The translations under genes and the position numbers were made by a program. The notes under the pieces are model-generated. The model was not told where the DNA came from. It worked only from the letters and a program-made list of their open reading frames with translations, and made no database searches. From positions 1-21,611 of the IMG/VR virus record IMGVR_UViG_3300025151_000351: a stretch of DNA of 21,611 nt; one strand, 5' to 3'. Shown in pieces: positions 1 to 7,384 of the stretch (its first letter is position 1; every line of letters begins with the position of its first letter). This DNA is from a virus.

Positions 1-2
1 TA

Positions 3-296
3 AATGACGTCAGAACTACAACATTAAATGGTTTTAAAAGTGGATCAGTTTTTGTTGACAGTGAAAAAGCTTATTTTTTATTTCATAAATTTTATGAAGA
101 GCTTAAAAGAAATGAATGGAGGATGGATGAAAATGAAACTAAGACTATGGTTATAGATGTTTTCAAAGCAGAGAAAGTTCAGAAAAAAATAAATAAATCA
201 GCTGTTAGATGTATCTCTGTTGATATGAAACAATTTGAAGAGGATGAGCCACCATCAGAAATATTAGAATTTGAAAAGGAAGAGGACATAGTATGA
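3..296 (+). CDS. 3' end of an unrecognised replication-region protein (partial)
   Basis: An open frame enters from the left edge and stops at TGA 294-296, giving the last 97 residues of a longer protein. The tail is acidic (QFEEDEPPSEILEFEKEEDIV is its last stretch, residues rich in E and D). The preceding part is mixed helical and charged, with FLFHKFYEELKRNEW and SAVRCISVDM as distinctive segments. I do not recognise a family from this fragment. The stop overlaps the helicase start in an ATGA junction, so both are probably translated from one message. Its place just before helicase and polymerase suggests a replication role (primase, ATPase or similar), which is only inference from context. 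Confidence 0.75.
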   Translation, partial: NDVRTTTLNGFKSGSVFVDSEKAYFLFHKFYEELKRNEWRMDENETKTMVIDVFKAEKVQKKINKSAVRCISVDMKQFEEDEPPSEILEFEKEEDIV

Positions 297-1714
297 TATA
301 TAAAACATATGGGCCACCCGGCACCGGTAAGACACATCGTTTAATAAATAGAGCTAAAGCTTATGTAAGAATAGGAACACCTTTACATAAGATAGGATAC
401 TTTGCATTTACAAGAAAGGCAGCAAAAGAGGCAAGAGAAAGAATGCCAATTGAAGATAAAAAATTAGTTCACTTTCAAACACTTCATTCTTTTGCATTTA
501 ATATTTTAGGACTTCAAGAAGAAAATATTATGCAGCCTTATCATTATGAAGATTTAGGTAAACAACTTGGAATTAGAGTTAAATACACAGACAAGTACAA
601 TGAAGAAGAAACACATTTTTTAACACATAAAAATCCATATTTTCAAATAATAGGAAGAGCTATAAATAGAGACATAACTATTAGAGAAGAATTTGACAGA
701 AATGAACACGATAGAAAAGAAGTAAAATGGCATTCTTTAAAATATATATATGATAATTTTTTAGAGTACAAAAAGACTGCAAAACTGTATGACTTCAATG
801 ACATAATAAATAATGTGTTAGAAAAAATTCCTAATTTTGATGTAGTATTTATAGATGAAGCACAAGATTTATCTCCATTACAGTGGAAATTGTACGACAA
901 ACTAAAAGAAAAAAGTAAAGACATCTATCTTGCAGGGGACGATGATCAAGCTATCTTTGCGTGGGCCGGCGCAGATGTCAACAGATTTATAAATGAGCCT
1001 GCAAAAGAAAAGGTCTTAGTGCAATCAAGACGTATATCAAAAGCAGTTCAAATGGAATCATTATTTCCTATAATGAGAATAAATGGAATCAGGAAAGGTA
1101 AATATTATAAGTCAAGAAATTATACAGGTCACACCATACATATATCTAATCTTGGACAAATTAATTTAGCAAAAGGAAAGTGGTTAATATTAACAAGGAC
1201 CAGAAATGAATTGTTAAATATTGCAAAAGAATTAGTAAAAAGAAATTTATATTATCAAACTAATAAAGGTAAAAGTTATAAAGTAGGAATATATAAAGCA
1301 GCTTTAGCGTACACCAGATGGTGTAAGGACGAAAAAATGGAAGATCAAGATGTAAAATATATAAAAGAATATATACCTCATGCAAAATTTTGGGACAAAA
1401 ATAAAAAATGGTATGAAGTTTTTACAGCTGCACCAGAAAAAGAAAGAATCTACATTAGAAATATGTTGGAGAACAATGAAAACTTAAATGAAGATGCTAG
1501 AATATTTTTATCAACTATACACGCTATAAAAGGAGGTGAGGCGGATAATGTAGTATTAGCCCTGCATCAAGGATCTAAAATACAAAAGTCAATTAAAAGA
1601 AGTGTAAATAAAAGAGATGAAGAACATAGAGTATGGTATGTTGGTATAACAAGAGCAAGAAATAATTTATATAAATTAAAATCAAAAGTAAAAAGAAAGG
1701 AGTATCAATTATGA
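293..1714 (+). CDS. UvrD/Rep-like superfamily 1 DNA helicase
   Basis: ATP-driven DNA unwinding enzyme, probably for phage replication or recombination. The Walker A loop GPPGTGKT is at residues 7-14. The Walker B motif with DEAQD is at about 188-192. Motif III, GDDDQAIFAWAGAD, begins near 215 and has the typical UvrD/PcrA QAIF..AGA form. A motif IV-like VLVQSRR follows. Motif V (LSTIHAIKGGEADNVVL) and motif VI (VGITRARNN, arginines near 454 and 456) are near the C-terminus. At 473 residues it is much shorter than cellular UvrD (about 700), so the large 1B/2B insertions are probably reduced. Its start overlaps the upstream stop as ATGA, and its own stop overlaps the DUF3310 start in the same way. 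All motifs needed for ATPase activity look intact. Confidence 0.92.
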   Translation: MIYKTYGPPGTGKTHRLINRAKAYVRIGTPLHKIGYFAFTRKAAKEARERMPIEDKKLVHFQTLHSFAFNILGLQEENIMQPYHYEDLGKQLGIRVKYTDKYNEEETHFLTHKNPYFQIIGRAINRDITIREEFDRNEHDRKEVKWHSLKYIYDNFLEYKKTAKLYDFNDIINNVLEKIPNFDVVFIDEAQDLSPLQWKLYDKLKEKSKDIYLAGDDDQAIFAWAGADVNRFINEPAKEKVLVQSRRISKAVQMESLFPIMRINGIRKGKYYKSRNYTGHTIHISNLGQINLAKGKWLILTRTRNELLNIAKELVKRNLYYQTNKGKSYKVGIYKAALAYTRWCKDEKMEDQDVKYIKEYIPHAKFWDKNKKWYEVFTAAPEKERIYIRNMLENNENLNEDARIFLSTIHAIKGGEADNVVLALHQGSKIQKSIKRSVNKRDEEHRVWYVGITRARNNLYKLKSKVKRKEYQL

Positions 1715-1950
1715 CAAATAAAGATATATTTAAGGATGCATTTCCTCAACAACGTCAAATAGGTGGGAGTCATTATAAAAATTTTAAGATTCAACCATAT
1801 GAATTTATTTCAAAAAATGATTTATCATTCTTTCAGGGTAACGTTGTTAAATATGTTTGTAGATATTTACATAAAAATGGTATAGAAGATTTAGAAAAGA
1901 TCAAACATTATTGCGACTTAGAAATCAAAAAACTGAAAGATAAAAAATGA
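1711..1950 (+). CDS. DUF3310 family small phage protein
   Basis: A 79-residue protein with the DUF3310 signature: IGGSHYKNFKIQPYEFI at about 17-33, then GNVVKYVCRYLHKNGIEDLEKIKHY. DUF3310 proteins are common in tailed phages, often close to replication and nucleotide-metabolism genes, and their biochemical role is not firmly established. Here the gene sits between helicase and polymerase with 4-base ATGA overlaps on both sides. That indicates translational coupling and supports a part in DNA metabolism. The family assignment rests on a clear motif match; the role is inference. Confidence 0.85.
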   Translation: MTNKDIFKDAFPQQRQIGGSHYKNFKIQPYEFISKNDLSFFQGNVVKYVCRYLHKNGIEDLEKIKHYCDLEIKKLKDKK

Positions 1951-3866
1951 TATTACCTGAAACAGAATGGTTACAGCCAGAGGAGTTTCCTGATTTAAGA
2001 GATGCCTCTGAAATATCAATTGACTTAGAAACTTATGATCCGGATTTAAAATCTAGAGGATCAGGCTCTGTCATTGGAAATGGATATGTTGTTGGCATAG
2101 CAGTTGCTGTTGATGGCTATAAAGGATATTTTCCAATTGCTCATGAACAAGGTCCCAACATGGATAGAGATAAAGTTTTGTTGTGGTTTAAAGATGTTTG
2201 TGAATCACCAGCTACAAAAATATTTCATAACGCCATGTATGACGTATGTTGGATACGTAAATTAGGTATAAAAATCAATGGTTTAATAGTAGATACAATG
2301 ATTGCATCTTCTTTAATTGATGAAAACAGATACTCTTACACTTTAAATACTTTATCTTGGCATCATTTATCAAAAGGTAAAAATGAATCTAGACTAATAA
2401 AAGCTGCAAAGGAAAGAGGACTAGATCCAAAAGCAGATATGTGGAGACTACCCCCTATGGAAGTAGGCTCTTATGCAGAAAAAGATGCAGAGCTCACATT
2501 AGAACTTTGGCATAAGGTTAAAAAAATAATTATAGAAGAAGATTTACAGTCTGTATTTAGTTTGGAGACTGATCTATTTCCTTGTTTGGTGGACATGAGA
2601 TTTCTTGGCGTAAAGGTTGACGTTCAAAAAGCCCATGAAGTAAAGCAAGACCTAGCATACCGAGAAGAATTAATACTCCGAGAGATAAAAAAAGAAAGTA
2701 ACATAGATATTCAATTAATGGCTGCAAGAAGCATCGCCACACTTTTTGACAAATTAAAACTACCTTATTCAAGAACTGCAAAATCTGATGAACCATCTTT
2801 TACCAAAAATTTTCTTATAAATCATCCTCATCCTTTAGTAAAGAAAATAGCTGAAGCTAGAAAAATAAATAAAGTAAGAACTACTTTTATTGATTCGATA
2901 ATTAAATATGAACACAACGGTAGGATTCATGCTGAGATAAATCAAATTAGATCTGATGATGGGGGTACGGTTACCGGTAGATTTAGCTATACTAATCCAA
3001 ATTTACAGCAGATACCAGCCAGGGATCCGGACACAGGTCCTATGATAAGATCATTATTTATACCAGAAGATGGTTGTAAGTGGGGTTGTTTTGATTACTC
3101 ACAACAAGAACCAAGACTTGTAGCACACTATGCTTTAAAATTTAAATTACCCTCTGTTAATATAATTGCTGATTCGTATGAAAATGACCCCTCAACAGAC
3201 TTTCATAAAATAGTTTCTGATATGGCAGAAATACCAAGATCACAAGCAAAGGTAATTAATTTAGGTTTGTTTTATGGAATGGGTAAAAATAAATTGCAAA
3301 CAGAATTAAGTGTTACCAAAGAAAAAGCAAATGAACTTTTTGAAAAGTATCACACCAGAGTTCCTTTTGTAAAACAGTTGATGAACAAAGTAATGAATGC
3401 TGCTCAAGGAAAGGGTCAGATTAAAACTTTGTTAGGTAGACGCTGTAGGTTTCCAAAATACGAACCAGTATTACGGGGTTCAGATTGGGGCACATTTGTT
3501 CCTGCAGAAGATCACGAAAGAATGTTGGAGCTACAAGAAATGGGTCCAGAAATATTAGATCTTGAAGGAAAGAAAACAGGTAAAAAAAATTATTGGTGGA
3601 GAAATCCTACAAGAAGAGCATTTACTTATAAAGCTTTAAATAGGCTAATACAGGGATCAGCTGCTGATATGACAAAAAAAGCAATGTTAGAATTATATAA
3701 AGAAGGTATACTAGGACATATACAAATTCATGATGAATTAGACTTTTCTATTGAATCAGACAGTCAGGCTGTTAAAATAAAAGAAATCATGGAGCAAGCT
3801 GTTGATTTGGAAATACCTAATAAAGTTGACTATGAATTTGGAACTAATTGGGGAAATATAAAGTAA
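1947..3866 (+). CDS. polA: Family A DNA polymerase with 3'-5' exonuclease domain
   Basis: Replicative phage DNA polymerase of the Pol I family. The N-terminal proofreading domain has Exo I (SIDLETYD, D26 and E28), Exo II (HNAMYDVCW) and Exo III (YAEKDAELT). The polymerase domain has motif A FDYSQQEPR (D383, E388), motif B R-SQA-K-VINLGLFYG (R431, K435, Y443) and motif C IHDELDF (H595-D596-E597). There is no N-terminal 5' nuclease domain, as usual for phage enzymes of about 640 residues. The residue matching E. coli Pol I Phe762 is Leu (L439, codon 3261-3263). That variant has been associated in surveys of environmental phages with slower replication and often with temperate lifestyles. The start overlaps the DUF3310 stop as ATGA. 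The enzyme looks fully active in both domains. Confidence 0.96.
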   Translation: MILPETEWLQPEEFPDLRDASEISIDLETYDPDLKSRGSGSVIGNGYVVGIAVAVDGYKGYFPIAHEQGPNMDRDKVLLWFKDVCESPATKIFHNAMYDVCWIRKLGIKINGLIVDTMIASSLIDENRYSYTLNTLSWHHLSKGKNESRLIKAAKERGLDPKADMWRLPPMEVGSYAEKDAELTLELWHKVKKIIIEEDLQSVFSLETDLFPCLVDMRFLGVKVDVQKAHEVKQDLAYREELILREIKKESNIDIQLMAARSIATLFDKLKLPYSRTAKSDEPSFTKNFLINHPHPLVKKIAEARKINKVRTTFIDSIIKYEHNGRIHAEINQIRSDDGGTVTGRFSYTNPNLQQIPARDPDTGPMIRSLFIPEDGCKWGCFDYSQQEPRLVAHYALKFKLPSVNIIADSYENDPSTDFHKIVSDMAEIPRSQAKVINLGLFYGMGKNKLQTELSVTKEKANELFEKYHTRVPFVKQLMNKVMNAAQGKGQIKTLLGRRCRFPKYEPVLRGSDWGTFVPAEDHERMLELQEMGPEILDLEGKKTGKKNYWWRNPTRRAFTYKALNRLIQGSAADMTKKAMLELYKEGILGHIQIHDELDFSIESDSQAVKIKEIMEQAVDLEIPNKVDYEFGTNWGNIK

Positions 3867-3872
3867 TGTGTT

Positions 3873-4523
3873 ATGGCTTATTTAAATGCAAACATACCAC
3901 CTATCTATTGCAAAGTAAGGAAGGAGTATCTTTATGATTTGGACAAAAACTATTCTAAAGATTCTGAAGACTGCGTGGTCTTTGGGGTTACTTCGATCTC
4001 AGGACGTGCGCTCCTTTTTAATATCATGTTACCCAACGGTGCGTGCTTTTGGAGGCTGCCTATCTCAGCGTTTTTCCAAAAACGTTTTTCTAGATCCGAA
4101 GTGCAAGATATGTCAGTTGACCAGCTTCAGTTGTGGAACTGTTTCAGCTATTGGCCTAGTGTTCATTGCTTTGATTTCTTGGCTGGTATAGACGGAAAAT
4201 TTAGAGGAAAAGATAAAAAATTCTACGGAGGACAATATCTTTTTACTATTGACTGGGCGCATCCAGAGACTAATATACTAAATACGGAACATTCTGAAAT
4301 TCCGCAAGAGCACAAGTGTGCACACATAATAGCGTTAGATAACGGTAATTATGCAGCTCAACCAAACAATAGAATAATTTGGCACGTTAATAATTATACA
4401 ACAGATAATTCATGGCCAGATTATAAAGTACAAACAACCTATTGGGATGTTGAAGGAAAAGATTGGGTGACAGAAGACACCGATAATATGTTTTATGAGA
4501 TAGAGGAGAAGAAACATGATTGA
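3873..4523 (+). CDS. Uncharacterised 216-aa phage protein
   Basis: Not recognised. It is a 216-residue soluble-looking protein rich in aromatic residues and tryptophan (for example CFWRLPISAFFQKRF, QLWNCFSYWPSVHCFDFLAG, TYWDVEGKDWV). There is no signal peptide or obvious membrane segment. It has several cysteines but no CxxC pair. It begins 6 bases after the polymerase stop and ends overlapping a 30-codon gene. The first third has a higher GC content and fewer AT-rich codons than its neighbours. Its position right after polymerase suggests a replication-associated early protein, but nothing in the sequence shows a function. Confidence 0.8.
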   Translation: MAYLNANIPPIYCKVRKEYLYDLDKNYSKDSEDCVVFGVTSISGRALLFNIMLPNGACFWRLPISAFFQKRFSRSEVQDMSVDQLQLWNCFSYWPSVHCFDFLAGIDGKFRGKDKKFYGGQYLFTIDWAHPETNILNTEHSEIPQEHKCAHIIALDNGNYAAQPNNRIIWHVNNYTTDNSWPDYKVQTTYWDVEGKDWVTEDTDNMFYEIEEKKHD

Positions 4524-4608
4524 AAAATGTAAAAGAATTTGTTGTAAAATTTGGGACATAATTTGTTGGCCCTGGAGAAGATTTGTAAAGTGGTTATTCA
4601 CAAAGTAA
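4516..4608 (+). CDS. 30-aa cationic Trp/Cys-rich peptide, possible membrane-active peptide
   Basis: A 30-codon gene with a strong Shine-Dalgarno sequence (GAGGAGAAG, ending 4 bases before the ATG). Its start lies inside the previous gene, overlapping by 8 bases. The peptide begins MIEKCKRICCKIWDIICWPW and continues RRFVKWLFTK. It has four Cys (5, 9, 10, 17), four Trp (13, 18, 20, 26) and many Lys and Arg, so the charged and aromatic residues would separate on an amphipathic helix. It stands just before a membrane protein gene and, further on, an M15 peptidase, so a lysis or membrane-disturbing role is possible. The good ribosome site and compact spacing argue that it is expressed; the function is inference. 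Confidence 0.65.
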   Translation: MIEKCKRICCKIWDIICWPWRRFVKWLFTK

Positions 4609-4611
4609 TTT

Positions 4612-5037
4612 ATGTCTAACAAACCACTCAACATATCTGAAGAGGCAGCCGTCCAAATGCCAATGAAGACGGTTGCTTCATTAATAATTATCGTAGCACT
4701 TGGAACAATGGGCTACTTTCAAATAATAGAACGTCTCAATGTTGCAGATACTCGTATACAGATAATGGAGAAAGATCTTGAAGAGAATACAGAGTTTAGA
4801 ATCAAATGGCCACGTGGACAGTTAGGTTCATTACCTGCAGATTCTGAGCAGTTCATGATGATTGAAGATCTTTATAAGACTACGGATAAATTAAACAAAC
4901 ACATAGAGTCTATGGCGTTAAACAAAGTTAACATAGAATTTTTACGTAGACAAATGGACAAAGTTTTAGTTGATATAGAAAAATTAAAAGATGCCAATAG
5001 AGATCTTGGTTACAAGAATGGAAATTATTCACAATGA
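4612..5037 (+). CDS. Single-pass membrane protein with coiled-coil domain
   Basis: A 141-residue protein with a short N-terminal tail, one clear transmembrane segment at about 20-39 (VASLIIIVALGTMGYFQII) and a long charged helical region at about 45-135. The helical region is broken by a short loop around residues 65-80 (KWPRGQLGSLPADSEQ). This layout resembles spanin-like or signal-anchor proteins, but no lipobox or partner is visible. It starts 3 bases after the 30-aa peptide gene and overlaps the next gene as ATGA. With the M15 peptidase two genes downstream it fits a lysis cassette, although a virion-membrane role is also possible. Confidence 0.8.
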   Translation: MSNKPLNISEEAAVQMPMKTVASLIIIVALGTMGYFQIIERLNVADTRIQIMEKDLEENTEFRIKWPRGQLGSLPADSEQFMMIEDLYKTTDKLNKHIESMALNKVNIEFLRRQMDKVLVDIEKLKDANRDLGYKNGNYSQ

Positions 5038-5243
5038 TTGAGGCTGTAGTGGCTCTTCTTATGTTCTACAACGGAGAGATTAAGGAGCATCGTATTCAAG
5101 AATCTATGGCTGCATGTCTTCGCGGCAAGCGCCAGGCTGAGAGACAATATAGCGAATCTGTATCTTACAAATGTTATAAAGGTAAAGCAGAAACAGAAAT
5201 ATATTTAGGTGAAAAAAGTATTAAAAAGATTATACTAAACTAA
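5034..5243 (+). CDS. Small protein with hydrophobic N-terminus and two cysteines
   Basis: A 69-residue protein with a short hydrophobic N-terminus (IEAVVALLMFY), then the basic, polar segment NGEIKEHRIQESMAACLRGK, and cysteines at 28 and 47 that could form a disulphide. This suggests export or a periplasmic domain, though the N-terminal stretch is short for a standard signal peptide. It is coupled at both ends: ATGA overlap with the membrane protein upstream and TAATG overlap with the M15 peptidase downstream. That placement suggests a part in the same lysis-like unit. Not recognised as a named family. Confidence 0.72.
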   Translation: MIEAVVALLMFYNGEIKEHRIQESMAACLRGKRQAERQYSESVSYKCYKGKAETEIYLGEKSIKKIILN

Positions 5244-5719
5244 TGAACCTTTCACGAAATTTTAGCTTATTAGAGCTTACTAAATCAGACACAGCGATAC
5301 GTTTGGATATAGATAACAATCCAAATGCAGATCAAATAGAAAAACTAAAATCATTATGTGAAAATGTTTTACAAAAAGTACGTGATCACTTTGGCAGGGT
5401 TAAGGTGACGAGCGGATACCGTTCTCCTGAGTTATGTGCAGCAATAGGTAGTTCTGTAAATTCACAGCATGCACGCGCAGAGGCCGCAGACTTCGAGGTT
5501 TTAGGCGTAGACAACGCTGAAGTTGCTGATTGGATCAATATGAACTGCACGACAGATCAGCTAATCCTGGAATTCTACACTCCAGGTGAACCTAACAGCG
5601 GATGGATTCATGCATCATACGTACCCTTTCAACCAAGAGCACAGTATATGAGAGCTTATAAAGAAGATGGTAAAACAAAATACAAACCAATTATTGGCAG
5701 AGCCGTGGATCTTGTATGA
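5243..5719 (+). CDS. Peptidase M15-like, probable endolysin (murein peptidase)
   Basis: A 158-residue zinc peptidase of the M15 type, the family that includes D-Ala-D-Ala carboxypeptidases and phage L-Ala-D-Glu endolysins. The conserved core reads VTSGYRSPELCAAIG, then SQHARAEAADFEV with zinc ligands H76 and D83. Next comes DQLILEFY with E110 as the likely catalytic acid, and GWIHASY with ligand H123. There is no cell-wall binding domain and no signal peptide, so a holin or other membrane partner would have to release it. It probably cleaves peptidoglycan peptides at lysis; a virion-associated role at infection cannot be excluded. It overlaps both neighbours (TAATG before, ATGA after). Confidence 0.88.
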   Translation: MNLSRNFSLLELTKSDTAIRLDIDNNPNADQIEKLKSLCENVLQKVRDHFGRVKVTSGYRSPELCAAIGSSVNSQHARAEAADFEVLGVDNAEVADWINMNCTTDQLILEFYTPGEPNSGWIHASYVPFQPRAQYMRAYKEDGKTKYKPIIGRAVDLV

Positions 5720-5928
5720 AATTTATAAAATTATTTAATAACATAGATACTGTTCAAGGGACATGTGAAGAGTGTCAAGAAGAGACTATTTTAGTTGCAA
5801 TTGTTTCAGATTTTTATAGATGCACTAATTGTGGTTCTGACACCAAACAATATATAAATGGTAGAATTAGATACCTGCAGCTGTCTGATGAAGAAAAAAA
5901 TTTTTTAAAAGAACATGGCAAAACGTAA
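5716..5928 (+). CDS. Small zinc-ribbon protein
   Basis: A 70-residue protein with two CxxC knuckles, C17-EE-C20 and C36-TN-C39, about 16 residues apart, which is the classic zinc-ribbon arrangement. The first knuckle is followed by a beta-rich stretch (ETILVAIVSDFYR), and the tail is helical and charged. Such small ribbons usually bind nucleic acid or proteins in transcription or replication complexes. Its start overlaps the peptidase stop as ATGA, and the next gene starts inside its 3' end. Partner and target are unknown. Confidence 0.78.
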   Translation: MKFIKLFNNIDTVQGTCEECQEETILVAIVSDFYRCTNCGSDTKQYINGRIRYLQLSDEEKNFLKEHGKT

Positions 5929-6049
5929 ATTTACAAATTTTACACCCAGGCCAAAGCCTCGTAAAAGACCGCGGCGTCACTCAAAAAAACTAAACAAACA
6001 CGCGAAAAGATCATTTAAAAAATACAATCGTCAAGGTCGTCCACAATAG
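5915..6049 (+). CDS. 44-aa extremely basic protein
   Basis: A short gene overlapping the zinc-ribbon gene by 14 bases. The product starts MAKRKFTNFTPRPKPRKRP and is nearly half Arg and Lys, with a proline-rich first half and a KKYNRQGRPQ end. Very basic peptides of this sort are frequent in marine phage genomes and probably bind nucleic acid or ribosomes, but I know of no proven role. Its stop lies 3 bases before a strong promoter -35 box, so it is probably the last gene of the left operon. Confidence 0.65.
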   Translation: MAKRKFTNFTPRPKPRKRPRRHSKKLNKHAKRSFKKYNRQGRPQ

Positions 6050-6052
6050 GTA

Positions 6053-6081
6053 TTGACAAATCTCCTAATTAATCCTATATT
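6053..6081 (+). promoter_or_regulatory. Strong sigma70-type promoter
   Basis: A perfect -35 TTGACA (6053-6058), a 17-base spacer and a -10 TATATT (6076-6081). It lies in the short gap between the 44-aa and 41-aa genes. Transcription would start near 6088, just before a GGAG ribosome site (6091-6094) and the ATG at 6101. The fit suggests host RNA polymerase use early in infection. Confidence 0.8.
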
Positions 6082-6100
6082 AATACAAAAGGAGAAAGTC

Positions 6101-6226
6101 ATGAACAAAAAGAAAAAAATAAAAGTGCCTAAAAAATTAAAAAAATTAGGTTTTAAAAAAATGTATCAAGATAAAGATGGGTTTTTTATGTTTGGTATGT
6201 CGCCAGCGTCTTTGAAAAAAAAGTAA
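6101..6226 (+). CDS. 41-aa lysine-rich protein
   Basis: A short gene directly behind a near-consensus promoter and a GGAG ribosome site 6 bases before the ATG. The product starts MNKKKKIKVPKKLKKLGFKK and then has a YQDKDGFFMFGMSPASL segment. It is strongly basic and was not recognised. Being the first gene after a strong promoter suggests high early expression. Its end is only 3 bases from the stop of a leftward gene, so the two are convergent with no clear terminator between. Confidence 0.6.
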   Translation: MNKKKKIKVPKKLKKLGFKKMYQDKDGFFMFGMSPASLKKK

Positions 6227-6229
6227 GAA

Positions 6230-6475
6230 TTAAACACCCGTACCAGGTTTTTTAGGAGGTATAACGTATTTTTCGCATCTAAATTGTGGATATATTTTAT
6301 TAGCAACTATGGCTTCAGGGTCCATGAATTCGTTTTCAAATAGAATTTCATAGGTTCCTTCTAAACCTTGTTTAACACATGAGTAATAATCCGTAGTAAT
6401 TTTTGGATACCCGGGGGGTATCATACACGTCTGAGCTACCTGAGAGCATAAATAAATAGTTAAAAAAAATTTCAT
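6230..6475 (-). CDS. Small secreted protein, Cys-containing
   Basis: An 81-residue leftward gene. I chose ATG at 6475 over a GTG two codons upstream because an AGGTG ribosome site lies 5 bases ahead and the protein then begins with a signal-like MKFFLTIYLCSQVAQT. Cysteines occur at 10, 17, 33 and 67. The mature part has a CVKQGLEGTYEILFENEF region and a proline-rich basic end. It is likely exported to the periplasm or envelope, where it could act in superinfection exclusion or lysis timing; both are guesses. It is divergent from the ribbon-helix-helix gene and shares its upstream region. A TATAAT-like -10 for this gene is at 6498-6493, but its -35 is poor. Confidence 0.65.
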   Translation of the reverse strand: MKFFLTIYLCSQVAQTCMIPPGYPKITTDYYSCVKQGLEGTYEILFENEFMDPEAIVANKIYPQFRCEKYVIPPKKPGTGV

Positions 6476-6502
6476 TGACACCTATTGTAAAAATTATATA
6501 TT
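6475..6502 (+). promoter_or_regulatory. Strong sigma70-type promoter before the RHH gene
   Basis: A -35 TTGACA (6475-6480), a 16-base spacer and a -10 TATATT (6497-6502), reading right toward the ATG at 6540. The -35 box is followed after 5 bases by TGTAAA, an imperfect inverted copy. The same arrangement occurs at 13739-13755. Transcription from here would drive the regulator, its overlapping neighbour and the LAGLIDADG gene. Confidence 0.75.
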
Positions 6503-6539
6503 GTCCTATATGTTTATATAAATTGAAAGGATACATTAA

Positions 6540-6728
6540 ATGACAGACATAAGCAAATATAAAAGTATCGCAATAGATCATGATTGCTATAACAAAATTA
6601 GTAGGCTTACCAAAATATTAGCTCCTAAAAATATAAAAATTTCTAGAGCTCAAGTTGTTAAAGTATTAGTTGAAGAAAAAACAGAGAATTTAAATGGACA
6701 ATTTTCTAAGAGTAACAAAACTAGGTGA
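6540..6728 (+). CDS. Ribbon-helix-helix-like DNA-binding protein
   Basis: A 62-residue protein that fits the Arc/MetJ ribbon-helix-helix pattern. A short beta strand (KSIAID, about 8-13) is followed by a first helix (HDCYNKISRLTKIL), a turn and a second helix (SRAQVVKVLVEE, about 35-46). Such proteins dimerise and bind inverted or direct repeats as repressors. It sits behind a strong promoter with an inverted repeat over the -35 box, so self-regulation is plausible. AAAGG lies about 10 bases before the start. The family call is from the pattern only, and the C-terminal tail is not part of the fold. Confidence 0.6.
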   Translation: MTDISKYKSIAIDHDCYNKISRLTKILAPKNIKISRAQVVKVLVEEKTENLNGQFSKSNKTR

Positions 6729-6981
6729 GCAATTTGACCCGGAAAGAAATCTTTGGAGAAACGTTTTAATTGTTGCTTTAGAAGATGCAATTGGTAGACA
6801 TTGGCGTAATAAAAATTATGGTATGTCGCATGGTTATGGAGCCGAAAGAGCACGTGCTTATTTTACGGAACCAAATCGTGATTTTAAAATGGTTTGTGGT
6901 TTAGCAGGTTTTGACCATGAATATATAAGGATGAAAGCAAAAGAATTTTTTAAAAAACATAGTTATGTTGAAAGAGACTGA
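6694..6981 (+). CDS. Uncharacterised 95-aa phage protein
   Basis: It overlaps the preceding gene by 35 bases and the next by 17. The N-terminal half (DPERNLWRNVLIVALEDAIG) is helical. The middle has SHGYGAERARAYFTEPNRDF, and the end has KMVCGLAGFDHEYIRMKAKEFF. Proteins with this arrangement (an ARAYF.....DF..VC.LAGFD pattern) are common in phages and prophages of Alphaproteobacteria, but I do not know a proven function. The compact size and helix content suggest a DNA- or protein-binding adaptor. Confidence 0.75.
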   Translation: MDNFLRVTKLGEQFDPERNLWRNVLIVALEDAIGRHWRNKNYGMSHGYGAERARAYFTEPNRDFKMVCGLAGFDHEYIRMKAKEFFKKHSYVERD

Positions 6982-7384
6982 TATATCTTACATTGCAGGT
7001 TTATTCGACGGAGAGGGATCAATTACTTACAAACAATACATGGTAAAAAGACCCCATAATAAAAAAGCATATCCTACCTGGTCTATTAGAATGGAAATGG
7101 CCATGACTGATGAATCTGTTTTACGTTGGGTCCATGAAATTTTAGGTGTGGGTACAGTAGGTGAAAAAAGATACAAGACTCCTTACACTGTGGGTTGGAA
7201 AAAACAATGGCGGTGGAGATGTCAATTTAGAGACGCTTTTCAGGTTGCGTGTTTGTTATGGCCTTATGCACATGTAAAAATGGAGGGTATTCAAAAAATT
7301 ATTAATCATTACTCCGACAAAAAAATTGCTGAAGGTAATGTAATTAATTTAAAAAAATATAAAGAGGTGATGAGTTTAGAATGA
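6965..7384 (+). CDS. Free-standing LAGLIDADG-type homing endonuclease
   Basis: A 139-residue protein with one LAGLIDADG motif near the N-terminus, YIAGLFDGEGSI (residues 9-20), E17 being the likely metal-binding acid. A beta-rich body with many Trp and basic residues follows (for example GWKKQWRWRCQFRD), then a helical end (MEGIQKIINHY). Single-motif members act as homodimers that cut long asymmetric sites and spread their own gene. No intron or intein surrounds it, so it is free-standing. It overlaps genes on both sides (17 bases before, ATGA after), so it is well integrated and may have been domesticated. Confidence 0.82.
   Translation: MLKETDISYIAGLFDGEGSITYKQYMVKRPHNKKAYPTWSIRMEMAMTDESVLRWVHEILGVGTVGEKRYKTPYTVGWKKQWRWRCQFRDAFQVACLLWPYAHVKMEGIQKIINHYSDKKIAEGNVINLKKYKEVMSLE

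Noticed and set aside
2557-2796. Leftward open frames inside helicase, polymerase, GHKL and terL genes
   Set aside because: They lie antisense to strongly supported genes, are hydrophobic by base composition, and have no ribosome sites.
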